From: Candidatus Thiodiazotropha sp. (ex Epidulcina cf. delphinae)
Lineage (GTDB): Bacteria; Pseudomonadota; Gammaproteobacteria; Chromatiales; Chromatiaceae
NCBI GenBank assembly: GCA_025656455.1
Contig: JAHXHS010000040.1
Coordinates: 1 to 47,989 of the forward strand
Reading direction: 5' to 3'
Length of the DNA stretch: 47,989 bases
Position numbers and translations under genes: made by a program. Position 1 is the first letter of the stretch. The number at the start of each line of letters is the position of its first letter. This document shows positions 1 through 9,156 of the stretch, piece after piece. A model generated the notes under the pieces. It saw only the letters and a list, made by a program, of their open reading frames with translations, was not told the origin of the DNA and made no database searches.

Positions 1-90
1 AAGGGCGCGCCATTCCCGGCGCAACGCGCCTAGCAGCTAACGGCTTAGCGTCTCGCTGATTGGTACAGTTTATACGTTACACCACACTAG
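1..90. repeat. Right end of a CTAG-bounded miniature element (family A), cut by window edge
   Basis: The first 90 bases, ending in CCACACTAG at 90, repeat in inverse orientation the left part of the elements that begin at 26985 and 31254. They include the same GCGACGCTAAGCCGTTAGCT-like core and the same terminal GTACAGTTTATACG stretch. The rest of this copy lies outside the window. It is non-coding and probably a MITE-like element. Confidence 0.7.
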
Positions 91-127
91 CTGACCTGCA
101 CCTGCCGCAAGCGGAATAGGCATGGAA

Positions 128-1438
128 TCAGAGTGAAAGGGTCTCTATTCGACCGCTTCGAAGGGCCTTTGCCTGTACGGGATCATCGGTTTCTGAACTG
201 GTTATGAAGAGGATATCGCCATCATCCCCCCCCAGCATGCAGGCATAGGGGTCACCCAGCGGATGCACGCGCCGCAGAATCTCTCCTCCCTCACGCACCA
301 GCAACAGCATCGAGCGGTTGGGAGCGGCAACCCAGAGATCTCCACAGGGATCGAGGCAGATGCCATCAGGATAGGCGCCTCCCAGTTCCGCCCACAAACG
401 TCGATTGCTCAAGGAGCCGTCCGGCTCGATATCGAAGGCAGTGATGCGCGAAGCAAAAGTCTCCGCCACCAGCAGGGAGTCGCCGTCCCGGGTCAAGGCG
501 CAACCGTTGGGAAATATCAGTTCATCAGCGACGATGCGGGCATTCTCTTGCGACTCGACCAGAATGAGCTCCGCGGGATGCTGTGGGGCGCCGCCATGGA
601 GGTCAAAACCAAAATTGCCCACATAACAGCGTCCCTGCCCGTCGACCAGCATATCGTTGCAGTGAAAAGAGGCGAGCCGGGAAAGATCGGCGTAGGCGTT
701 CAACCCCGTTTTTTCCAACACCAGGACCTGCCGCCGTGTCATGGAGACCACCAGCAACCGCCCATCCGCTAGCCAGCCGAGTCCGCCGGGCAAGTCGTCC
801 AAGGTCGCAAGGGTCTCCGATTCTCCTTGCGGAGTGACGCGAACCACCCGACGGGCATGCTGATCGGTAAACCAGAGCCAGCCATCCCGCCAACGTGGCG
901 CTTCGGGAAACATCAGGTCCTCGAGCACTACCCGGGTCTCATTGGCGGCGGACGCCAGGGATAACTGTTCAGTGATGCGCGCCACGATGGCTGCGGCGGG
1001 CTGGTCGGTGTTGACGGCCAGGGCGTCCCTGGGCTGTTCCAAGGCGTTGAATTGACTCCTCAACAGCTCAGGGTGCATGAAATGATCGACTCGCTGTTTC
1101 AGCCGTTCGAGGATCAGATCGTAGGATCCGCAGAGATAAACCAACCGAACATGTATCGGATCCACCAGGAGTTTTTCACGGTATTCACGTTTCAAGGCGG
1201 AGCAGGAGAGGACCGTTGAACGACCTGTCTGCAACTGCCGCTCTATCACCGCCGTCAATCTGTCGAGCCAAGGCCGCCGATCTTCATCGTTGAGCGGAAT
1301 GGCCGCAGACATTTTCGCCAGGTTATCAGCCGGGTGGTAGTCGTCCCCCTCGATGAAGCGCCAATTCAGCTGTCGCGCCAGCAGCTTGCCAACGGTGGTC
1401 TTTCCGGAGCCGGAGACTCCCATGATGATCACAATCAA
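128..1438 (-). CDS. Fused gluconokinase and SMP-30/gluconolactonase-type protein
   Basis: The 436-residue protein joins two domains. Residues 1-165 are a GntK-type gluconokinase (gluconate + ATP to 6-phosphogluconate) with Walker A at 7-14 (GVSGSGKT) and the family stretch EGDDYHPADN at 30-39. Residues 170-436 are an SMP-30/gluconolactonase beta-propeller. Glu179, Asn311 and Asp358 fall where the divalent metal ligands of SMP-30 enzymes are expected (FPEAP, FPNG, YPDG). The family supports lactone hydrolysis to gluconate, so the fusion would place two consecutive steps on one cytoplasmic chain. No signal peptide is seen. The ATG at 1438 directly precedes the P-loop strand and gives the normal GntK N-terminus. 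The gene stands alone, with no gluconate transporter or Entner-Doudoroff gene nearby. The kinase call is firm. The exact lactone or hydrolase substrate of the second domain is not, because SMP-30 proteins vary. Confidence 0.88.
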   Translation of the reverse strand: MIVIIMGVSGSGKTTVGKLLARQLNWRFIEGDDYHPADNLAKMSAAIPLNDEDRRPWLDRLTAVIERQLQTGRSTVLSCSALKREYREKLLVDPIHVRLVYLCGSYDLILERLKQRVDHFMHPELLRSQFNALEQPRDALAVNTDQPAAAIVARITEQLSLASAANETRVVLEDLMFPEAPRWRDGWLWFTDQHARRVVRVTPQGESETLATLDDLPGGLGWLADGRLLVVSMTRRQVLVLEKTGLNAYADLSRLASFHCNDMLVDGQGRCYVGNFGFDLHGGAPQHPAELILVESQENARIVADELIFPNGCALTRDGDSLLVAETFASRITAFDIEPDGSLSNRRLWAELGGAYPDGICLDPCGDLWVAAPNRSMLLLVREGGEILRRVHPLGDPYACMLGGDDGDILFITSSETDDPVQAKALRSGRIETLSL

Positions 1439-1567
1439 TGCAATTTACCTTATTGCTGTAAGCCTATAGCGTATCTTGCTGCCATGATAGTCGAGATACT
1501 TGTTGACCACATCCGGAGAAAAAGGCCTGGTATTGCCTTGCTTTCATGGAGACGCCTGTTTAGGGTG

Positions 1568-1730
1568 AATGGCACTTACTTAAGATCAAAACCACCGTCA
1601 TCCCGGCGAATGCCGGGATCCAGAATCACCAATAGGCGTCATTTCCCTGGATTCCGGCATTCGCCGGAATGACGCGGTTACTGGAATGACGAGTAAGATC
1701 CAGGCATATTCACCTTAAGTAAGCGCCATT
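1568..1730. mobile_element. 163-bp MITE with terminal inverted repeats and 12-bp flanking direct repeat
   Basis: The ends AATGGCACTTACTTAAG and CTTAAGTAAGCGCCATT are inverted repeats with one mismatch. The interior holds a second inverted repeat (CCGGCGAATGCCGG against CCGGCATTCGCCGG). The 12 bases CTGTTTAGGGTG occur at 1556-1567 and again at 1731-1742, directly flanking the element, as expected of a target duplication. A diverged second copy lies at 45212-45437. There is no coding capacity, so mobilisation would need a transposase in trans. The remainder of the 1439-1800 gap shows nothing else recognisable. Confidence 0.8.
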
Positions 1731-1800
1731 CTGTTTAGGGTGGTGAAATAGCGGCGAATGCTGTTGAAAATCAGACGCACTTCATCATAGGAGGTTTTTA

Positions 1801-2967
1801 ATGGAGTACGGCCCGCGCGCGATCACTACGCCCTATCGCCCCATCCCGCTGGATGTGCCGGAGGGGATGAAACCCAACGAGTTTTTCAACAGTACGGAAA
1901 ACCTCAACGATCTGCTCCACAATAACGGCCTGCTGATGAACCCGGAAAACCTCTTGCTCTATCGCAAGGCATTGGGCCATAGCAACGAGTTTGACACCTC
2001 CATCATCTACAATACCTCGAAGGTGATACTCAACCCGCTCGGACGTCCAGTGCGCCGCACCCAGGTGCCGGAGGCTGTGCGGCATGTGTGGAACCGCATG
2101 AACCAGATCATTATCGAGTACATGCTGGAGCAGTATCCCGATCCCAATGCATATCTGCTGCTGGCGGGCGAAGCGAGCCTCGATGCGACGTGGCCGCTGA
2201 CATCACCGGGCGTGCCCAGTATTCGCATGTTGCACAATCACTTCATCGTCTTTCCCATGCAACAGTTGATAGAGGCTGATCTGGCCGATCCGAAGAATCC
2301 CAACCTCTCCGACGGCGGGCAGCACAGTCTGTTTCAATCCTATATGCGCGATGTCTATCGGGAGTTCTTCGATCGTGCCCTGCAACTTGAGGTGTTGAAA
2401 CCGATCGGTTCAGATGAATCGAGGATCGAGCTTACCGGTTATCCTCAAGGATTGCCCTGCTGGGAGATCCGTGGTGGCGTCGATGCGCTGAAAGATGTCC
2501 GCTTCTGGCATGAGTACGACGCAATCCTTGAGGGTTTCATCGATTTTTACCGGACCTTTTTCAGTCAGGTCTCCACCCGCAATGCACCCATGCCGAGAGA
2601 TGCCTATTTTCCTCAACAGGTGGAGAGTGTGCTGCTTTTCAACAATGACTTTCTCGCAACGGCCAAAAAAGTGAGAGACCAGTGCATCGTCGATGCAAAA
2701 TATGCCAATTCGATTCGTTGGCAGCCCGCCTTCAAGCAGCTGATCTATCGCAACCAGGCGGGCAAACTGATCGTGACCATCAGCCAGAATTCCATCGGCA
2801 ATGCCATCACCGAGCTTTTAGGCGTGGTGGTTAGCCGAGTGCCGGATGCCGAAGCCTACGGCAAGGCGGAACCGGGCCTGCTGAAACGGCTTTTGGATGT
2901 TCGGTGCCGTCTCATCGATGCAGACCTGGGAGAAGGGATAGGGACTGACTACTGGCCGGAAGCGTGA
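1801..2967 (+). CDS. Conserved-looking hypothetical protein, 388 aa
   Basis: I do not recognise this protein. The start is well supported: AGGAGG at 1789-1794 sits 6 nt before the ATG. It is soluble-looking, with no signal peptide or membrane helix and no cysteine pattern. Features visible: a Pro-rich N-terminus, a HNHFIVFP segment near residues 146-153 that weakly recalls the histidine-rich motifs of HIT/GalT-like nucleotide transferases, and several Trp/Tyr-rich stretches. The HIT resemblance is too short to name a function. It stands alone between a MITE and the hybrid kinase, about 120 nt before the kinase start. Codon use looks like that of its neighbours, so it is probably a native, expressed gene. 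Confidence 0.75.
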   Translation: MEYGPRAITTPYRPIPLDVPEGMKPNEFFNSTENLNDLLHNNGLLMNPENLLLYRKALGHSNEFDTSIIYNTSKVILNPLGRPVRRTQVPEAVRHVWNRMNQIIIEYMLEQYPDPNAYLLLAGEASLDATWPLTSPGVPSIRMLHNHFIVFPMQQLIEADLADPKNPNLSDGGQHSLFQSYMRDVYREFFDRALQLEVLKPIGSDESRIELTGYPQGLPCWEIRGGVDALKDVRFWHEYDAILEGFIDFYRTFFSQVSTRNAPMPRDAYFPQQVESVLLFNNDFLATAKKVRDQCIVDAKYANSIRWQPAFKQLIYRNQAGKLIVTISQNSIGNAITELLGVVVSRVPDAEAYGKAEPGLLKRLLDVRCRLIDADLGEGIGTDYWPEA

Positions 2968-3090
2968 ACTCCATTTTTAGTGAATGGTTTTTTTTGCTCA
3001 CGCGATCCAGGGAAAGACTGCTAAATAAACCATTTTTTCTATTGGTATGGTTTGTGGTAAAAGAGAGTTAAAAGGACGAACAAGGACCCG

Positions 3091-6000
3091 TTGAAAGTGA
3101 TGAAATGCGCCATTTCACTTGCTCGGCTGCTAGCAATTGCTCTCTTCATCGTGGGGTACTGTCACGCCGAGGAGACAACGGAGACACTGACCATCGCGGG
3201 CAGTCGAAATCTGCCGCCGTTCAGTATGCTCAACGATGCCGGTGAGCCGGCCGGGATCGGTGTGGAAATATGGAGGCTATGGGCCGAAAAGACAGGCAGA
3301 CCGGTCCAGTTCCGGTTAACGGACCTCTCCCGTTCGCTGGCCGACCTTAAGGACGGCCGGGCGGATTTTCACATCGGCCTGTTTCTGTCCCGGAGCCGCA
3401 GCGAATGGCTGACATTCTCCAAGCCCTATCTGCGAGCGCCTGCAACGCTCTACTACCGTTTTAGCGGGGATCGGGAGCGGACCCTGGCCGATTTCCGCGA
3501 TACCCGCATCGGTGTATTGGGACCGCCTCCGGTGGAGCTGTTCCGACAGCTGTTTCCACAGGCTGAGTCGGCGAGTTTCGAAAATATATCGCAGATGATT
3601 AATGGGGTTGAGCAGGGTGATGTCGAGGGCTTCATCGCCGACCGCCCTTCCACGGATCTGGCCCTGATACGCTCGGGAATGCGTGGTGAATTCGTAGCTC
3701 TGGAGGAGGATTTATTCCAAGCCGAGTTACGAACCGCACTGCCCAAAGGCAGTGAGGCGCTGTTGGAAGTGATCGAGAAGGGCCTGAATGCCATCACCCG
3801 CAAAGAACTGGAGGCGATACTGGGCCACTGGCTGGGCGATGTTGCCGACTATGGCATCTATCTACCCCGTCAGGACAGTGTCGATCTGAGTGCAAAGGAG
3901 CGCGCGTGGATTGAGCGACACCCGACATTGCGTTATGCATTGGATCCGGATTTCGCACCCTATGAGTTCATCGACGAGAGGGGTAGGCACAAGGGTGTGT
4001 CCGCCGATTTTCTCGCGCTACTCGGGCGTAGGTTGGGGCTGCGCTTCACCCAGGTGTCCACGGAAAATTGGCATCAGAGTGTGCGCATGGGTTTCGATAA
4101 GGAGGTGGATCTGCTGCCGATGATAAACCGCACATCCAGCCGCGAATCACACTTGTTGTTCACCGATCCCTATTTCGTCTCCCAACGCGTCATCATCACC
4201 CGGGGCCGTCGTAACGATATCCGGCGTGATGAGGACCTTGTGGGTAAGAGGCTGGCGCTGCCTGCCGGCTACTCCATCAACGACTACATCCGTGAGCGGT
4301 TTCCCACGGTAGAGATTTCTGCGGTGCCGGACATACCCACTGCCCTGCAACAGGTTTCGGAGGGGGCGGTGGACGCCACTATTCTCAGCATCGGAGTGGC
4401 CGGTTACTGGATAGACCAAAGCGAGATCAGCAATCTGCGCATTGCCGGCACCTTCGATCGGCCCAGTACCCTGTCCATCGCCTGCCGCAACGATTGGCCG
4501 GTACTTGCCGGTATCCTGCAGAAGGGTTTGGCTAGCATCACTGACAAGGAGCGCCGAGGTATCCGTCGTCGCTGGATTAAGCTCAGTGTCGAAGATACCC
4601 CGCATACGGAGCTGGACCTGACGCCGCAGGAACACGACTGGTTGGAACGTCATCCCACGGTGAGGGTGGGTGGGGATAGCAATTGGCCACCCATCGATTT
4701 CGTGGGCCGGAACGGGGCCTATCAGGGCATTGCCGCCGACTATCTGAAGTTGTTGCAGGAGCGTCTGGGCATTGAGTTCTCTTTGGTGACCGATATCGGC
4801 TGGTCGGAAATCCTGGACCGGAGTCGGGCCAAATCCCTGGATTTGGTCAGCGCTGTTTCCCGTTCCGAAGAGCGTGAGCAGTATTTGCAGTTTACCCACC
4901 CTTACTTTTCGGCGCCCTATTACATCTATGCGCGGAAGGGCGATCATCATATCGCCAGGTTGCGGGATCTGGAGGGTCTGACCCTGGCGGTGGAAAAGGA
5001 TTTTCACCTGCATGAGCAGTTGTCCATGGATTTTCCGGCCATCCAGTTACTGGTAGTGGGCAGTACCCAAGAGGCGTTGGAAGCGGTCTCCTTCGGGCGT
5101 GCGGATGCCTATATCGGCAATGCAACAGTAGCCGGTTGGCGGATTGAGCAGAACCGCCTTTCCAATGTGACGGCGATAGCCGCAGCGGTTGAACTGGGCA
5201 AATCAGAACTTAGGCTTGGCGTGCGTAAGGATTGGCCGCTGCTGACAGCGGCGTTGAACAAGGGACTCTCCAGCATTACACCGGAGGAGCATCGACAGAT
5301 TCGACGGCGCTGGCTGGCCAAAGATAGCGAAGCGGACGACAAGGCGCTGATCCTGAGCAAGGCCGAGCGGAGCTGGCTGGAAGCCCACCCGAAAATCCGT
5401 ATCGGTATCGATGCCTCCTATGCCCCCTACAGTTTCCTGGACGAGAGTGGTGAGTATCAGGGTGTCGCGCCGGATTTCATCCGGCTCATCGGCGAAATGC
5501 TCGGCACAGATATTGAACCCGTGCATGGGCTTAGCTGGCCGGAGATCCTGGAAGGCGCGCGCAACCAGTCGCTGGACGTCATCGCAACCGCGGTGCAGAC
5601 ACGGGAGCGGGATGCGTTCCTGAGATTTACCGGCATCTACATCCCGACACCCCTGGTCATCATGACCAGAACGGATGACAAGGCTATTCATGGGCCAAAG
5701 GATCTGGCGGGCAAACGAGTCGCCCTGGTCAAGGGCTATTCCTCCTCACAGCGGGTCATGGGTGAATATCCAGCGATCATCGAGCATTCCGTGGAGACGC
5801 CGTTGCAGGGACTGGAGGCCGTTGCCATCGGCGATGCCGATGCCTATATCGGCGTGCTCGGCATCAATATTTTTCAGTCCAGTAAGTACGGAATTTCCAA
5901 CTTGAAGGTGGCGGCCGGTTACGAGCTGCAGGAGAACGGCCAGCGCTTTGGCGTGCGTAAGGACTGGCCGGAGCTTGCCGGCATTCTGGAAAAGGCATTG

Positions 6001-9000
6001 GCCGCCATTCCGGAGATGGAGAAGATCAGGATTCTGGGGAAATGGGTGCCCATCGGGGCAGCTGCGACTGCTCCCGGGATGTCGCGGCAGCGGCTGAAAT
6101 TGACGCCGCGGGAACAGGCTTGGCTGAAAGCGAATCAGACCCTGCGTCTTGGCCTCGACCCCACCTGGGAGCCCATTGAATATGTCACGGAGCAGGGCGA
6201 ATACCGGGGAATATCAGCCGAGTTCATGAAGCGCATCACGGGCATGATCGGTATCGGGATGCAGCATGATCCAGAGTTTAGCTGGCAGCAGGTGGCGGAA
6301 CAGGCCAAGGCCGGCGAGATCGACGTGTTACCTGCCATTACCCCCTCGCCTGAACGCTCCCGCTACCTCAACTTCACCAAGCCGTATCTGCAATTTCCGA
6401 TCATGGTGTTTACTCGCAAGGAGGCTCCCCTGCTTACCGGTATCGAGGAGCTTGGCGGTCAGCGAGTGGCGGTGGTTCAGGGCTATGTCGTCCAGGAATA
6501 CCTGGCGCGCGATCACCCCGACCTGCAACTCTATCCGGCCGGTAACACTGAGGCGGCCCTTGAAGCCCTTGCCGTGGGAAAAGTGGATGCGTTCATCGGT
6601 AACCTGACCATGAGCAGCTTCCAGATCGACAAGCTGGGGTTGGGTAACCTGAAGGTCGCTGCCCCGACACCCTATCATAGTGCGCTGGCGATCGGGGTGC
6701 GTAAGGACCAGCCTGAACTGTTAACGATACTGGACAAGGCGCTGGCAGCTATCGATGAAAGCGAGAGACGGGCCATCCGCCAGAAGTCCCTGGCCATCCG
6801 CTATGAGATGAAAGTGGACTATACCCTGCTGTGGAAAGTGGTGGCGGGTGCGGTGATACTCCTGTTGCTGACCTTCCTGTGGCTGGCCCAGACCAAACGG
6901 CAGAAGACAGCCCTGGCCAAGGCCAAGGCAGAGGCAGAGCGAGCCAACCGCTTCAAAAGTTATTTCCTGGCCAATATGAGCCACGAGATCCGCACCCCGA
7001 TGAACGCCATAGTGGGCTTCAGTCACCTGGCCCTGCAGACTGAACTCAGCCAGCGTCAATACCACTACGTGGATAAGATCCAGTCCTCCGCCAACGCGCT
7101 TCTGGGGGTGATCAACGACATTCTTGATTTCTCCAAGATCGAGGCGGGTAAGCTAGAGATCGAGCGAATTCCCTTTCTCCTGGACGAGGTGCTGGATAAC
7201 CTGGCCGATCTCACCGTGATGCGGGCTGATGAGAAGGGGGTGGAGATATTGTTCTACCAGGATCTCCAGGCGCCCAGTGGTTTGGTCGGCGATCCATTAC
7301 GCTTGGGGCAGGTGCTCATCAATCTGGTTGCGAATGCCATCAAGTTCACCGAGCAGGGGCAGGTGACGGTCAGTGTGCGCCTGGAAGCGCGTGACGGGGA
7401 TCGGGTTCAGCTTTGCTTCAGTGTCGAGGATACCGGTATTGGAATAGCGCAGGAGCAGATAGCCCGCCTGTTCGACGCATTTACCCAGTTGGACGATTCC
7501 ACCACCCGCCGATACGGCGGTAGCGGCCTAGGCTTGAGTATTTGTCAACACTTGGTGCGGCTCATGGATGGACAGATCGAGGCGGAGAGTACCCTCGGGA
7601 AGGGTAGCCGCTTCCACTTCAGCCTGCCTTTCGACATCCAAGGGGAATCCGAGGAACGCTCTTGGATTCCGGAACCCAACCTGCGGGGGCTGCGCACCCT
7701 GGTGGTGGATGACAACCCCGCTGCGTTACAGATCTTTGAGGAAATGCTCGCCTCCTTTACCTTCGAAGTCAGTTCGGTAACGTCCGCGAAAGAGGCCCTG
7801 CATCTGCTGGAGCAGGCAGACAAGGAACAGCAACGCCCGTTCCGGTTGGTATTGATGGATTGGCGCCTGCCGGAGCTGGACGGTCTGGAGGCCGCCAGGC
7901 TCATCAAGCAAAGCGGCTCTTTATCCAGCATACCCGCCATTATCCTGGTTACCGCATTTGGGCGGGAGGAGGTCATGCACCAAGCAGAAGAGGCAGGCCT
8001 GGACGGCTTTCTCATCAAGCCGGTAAGTCCCTCCGTGCTGTTCGATACGGTTATCCACGTGTTCGGCGGCGACCGGGGAACGGCCGTGGAAACGACGCCC
8101 AAGGGTGCTGCCACTCAGCGCTTGGTCGGCAATGTGCTGTTAGTGGAAGACAACCTCATCAATCAACAGGTGGCAAGGGAGCTACTGGAGCTGATGGGAT
8201 TGCAGGTGACTGTCGCCGGAAATGGACGCAAGGCCCTGGAGTTACTTCACAAGTATCGTTTCGAGCTGGTGCTGATGGATATCCAGATGCCGGAGATGGA
8301 CGGGTACGAAACCGTTCGCAGGATCCGTGCAGAGACAAGCTTCGAGCAACTGCCGGTGATTGCCATGACAGCCCATGCCATGTCCGGCGACCGTGATAAA
8401 TGTTTGTCAGCCGGGATGAATGACCACATCCCCAAACCCATCGATCCCAAAGGCCTGTACCTGTCTCTTAGTCGCTGGCTGGAGCCGTATATGGGCGACA
8501 ATCGAGAGCCCTCGAAAGACGATACCAAGGCGGTCTTGCCGGATAACCTGCCGGGCATCGATCTGAAGTGGGGTCTGGAGCGAATCGGTGGCAATCAACG
8601 GCTATTCAGAAAGTTGCTTGGTGAGTTCGCCGCCAACCACGGAAACGCTCTGCATACCCTGGAAGAGCAACTGAGCAGTGGCGACCTTGAAAGCGCCCGC
8701 CGTGAGGTACACACTCTGCAAGGCGTGGCTGGCAATATCGGTGCTCTAGGGCTTCAGCAGGCGGCGAAAAGGGTTGAGAAGGAGTTGCTGGAGGGTAGGG
8801 TTGATATCGATGGGGTAGTGGGAAAACAATTCCGGGAGGCATTCACACTCCTTTTCAATGGTCTGTCTCAATTGGATGGAACCGATGAGACAGCAAAGAT
8901 TTCATCGGTCACGAATAGTGATATGACGCAGAATACGGATATCGTCGCCTTACTGGACAATTTAAGAGCGATGTTGGAGGACGGTGATCCGACTGCGGAG

Positions 9001-9156
9001 AGACAACTGGAGGCAGTAGTGGGGCTGCTACAAAATACCAATCACAGAGAGACGCTGGAAAGCATGGTAATTCACGTCAAGCGCTACGACTTTGACGAGG
9101 CCTTGGCTATGTTGGAAATTATGATCGAGAATCTCAAGGATCAAAAGCATGAGTGA
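3091..9156 (+). CDS. BvgS/EvgS-type hybrid histidine kinase with five periplasmic solute-binding domains
   Basis: A 2021-residue inner-membrane sensor. An N-terminal signal segment (to about residue 26) is followed by five tandem SBP_bac_3-type domains at roughly 30-250, 275-505, 515-745, 760-990 and 1014-1240. Domains 2-5 each open with a short 'W(L/I)xxxPxx(R)xGxD' spacer. One membrane helix (about 1246-1265) leads to a coiled segment and HisKA with phospho-acceptor His1298 (MSHEIRTPMN). HATPase follows, with its N box near Asn1411 and DTGIG near 1447. Then come two receiver domains (acid pocket 1540-1541 with Asp1590, and 1686-1687 with Asp1730) and an Hpt domain with His1874. All phosphorelay residues are intact. 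BvgS and EvgS carry two binding domains, so five is unusual. The start is uncertain: TTG 3091 has AGGA only 4 nt upstream, GTG 3097 and ATG 3100 are alternatives. It overlaps the HD-GYP gene by 8 bases, so the two are co-translated and likely partners. The ligand is unknown; amino acids or similar small molecules are family guesses. Confidence 0.93.
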   Translation: MKVMKCAISLARLLAIALFIVGYCHAEETTETLTIAGSRNLPPFSMLNDAGEPAGIGVEIWRLWAEKTGRPVQFRLTDLSRSLADLKDGRADFHIGLFLSRSRSEWLTFSKPYLRAPATLYYRFSGDRERTLADFRDTRIGVLGPPPVELFRQLFPQAESASFENISQMINGVEQGDVEGFIADRPSTDLALIRSGMRGEFVALEEDLFQAELRTALPKGSEALLEVIEKGLNAITRKELEAILGHWLGDVADYGIYLPRQDSVDLSAKERAWIERHPTLRYALDPDFAPYEFIDERGRHKGVSADFLALLGRRLGLRFTQVSTENWHQSVRMGFDKEVDLLPMINRTSSRESHLLFTDPYFVSQRVIITRGRRNDIRRDEDLVGKRLALPAGYSINDYIRERFPTVEISAVPDIPTALQQVSEGAVDATILSIGVAGYWIDQSEISNLRIAGTFDRPSTLSIACRNDWPVLAGILQKGLASITDKERRGIRRRWIKLSVEDTPHTELDLTPQEHDWLERHPTVRVGGDSNWPPIDFVGRNGAYQGIAADYLKLLQERLGIEFSLVTDIGWSEILDRSRAKSLDLVSAVSRSEEREQYLQFTHPYFSAPYYIYARKGDHHIARLRDLEGLTLAVEKDFHLHEQLSMDFPAIQLLVVGSTQEALEAVSFGRADAYIGNATVAGWRIEQNRLSNVTAIAAAVELGKSELRLGVRKDWPLLTAALNKGLSSITPEEHRQIRRRWLAKDSEADDKALILSKAERSWLEAHPKIRIGIDASYAPYSFLDESGEYQGVAPDFIRLIGEMLGTDIEPVHGLSWPEILEGARNQSLDVIATAVQTRERDAFLRFTGIYIPTPLVIMTRTDDKAIHGPKDLAGKRVALVKGYSSSQRVMGEYPAIIEHSVETPLQGLEAVAIGDADAYIGVLGINIFQSSKYGISNLKVAAGYELQENGQRFGVRKDWPELAGILEKALAAIPEMEKIRILGKWVPIGAAATAPGMSRQRLKLTPREQAWLKANQTLRLGLDPTWEPIEYVTEQGEYRGISAEFMKRITGMIGIGMQHDPEFSWQQVAEQAKAGEIDVLPAITPSPERSRYLNFTKPYLQFPIMVFTRKEAPLLTGIEELGGQRVAVVQGYVVQEYLARDHPDLQLYPAGNTEAALEALAVGKVDAFIGNLTMSSFQIDKLGLGNLKVAAPTPYHSALAIGVRKDQPELLTILDKALAAIDESERRAIRQKSLAIRYEMKVDYTLLWKVVAGAVILLLLTFLWLAQTKRQKTALAKAKAEAERANRFKSYFLANMSHEIRTPMNAIVGFSHLALQTELSQRQYHYVDKIQSSANALLGVINDILDFSKIEAGKLEIERIPFLLDEVLDNLADLTVMRADEKGVEILFYQDLQAPSGLVGDPLRLGQVLINLVANAIKFTEQGQVTVSVRLEARDGDRVQLCFSVEDTGIGIAQEQIARLFDAFTQLDDSTTRRYGGSGLGLSICQHLVRLMDGQIEAESTLGKGSRFHFSLPFDIQGESEERSWIPEPNLRGLRTLVVDDNPAALQIFEEMLASFTFEVSSVTSAKEALHLLEQADKEQQRPFRLVLMDWRLPELDGLEAARLIKQSGSLSSIPAIILVTAFGREEVMHQAEEAGLDGFLIKPVSPSVLFDTVIHVFGGDRGTAVETTPKGAATQRLVGNVLLVEDNLINQQVARELLELMGLQVTVAGNGRKALELLHKYRFELVLMDIQMPEMDGYETVRRIRAETSFEQLPVIAMTAHAMSGDRDKCLSAGMNDHIPKPIDPKGLYLSLSRWLEPYMGDNREPSKDDTKAVLPDNLPGIDLKWGLERIGGNQRLFRKLLGEFAANHGNALHTLEEQLSSGDLESARREVHTLQGVAGNIGALGLQQAAKRVEKELLEGRVDIDGVVGKQFREAFTLLFNGLSQLDGTDETAKISSVTNSDMTQNTDIVALLDNLRAMLEDGDPTAERQLEAVVGLLQNTNHRETLESMVIHVKRYDFDEALAMLEIMIENLKDQKHE

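Noticed and set aside
1801..2967. HIT/GalT-like nucleotide transferase
   Set aside because: Only one short histidine-containing segment (HNHFIVFP) resembles the family; length and remaining sequence do not support the assignment.
4147..5013. 288-codon minus-strand frame inside the hybrid kinase
   Set aside because: Antisense shadow of a highly conserved coding region; no recognisable protein features.
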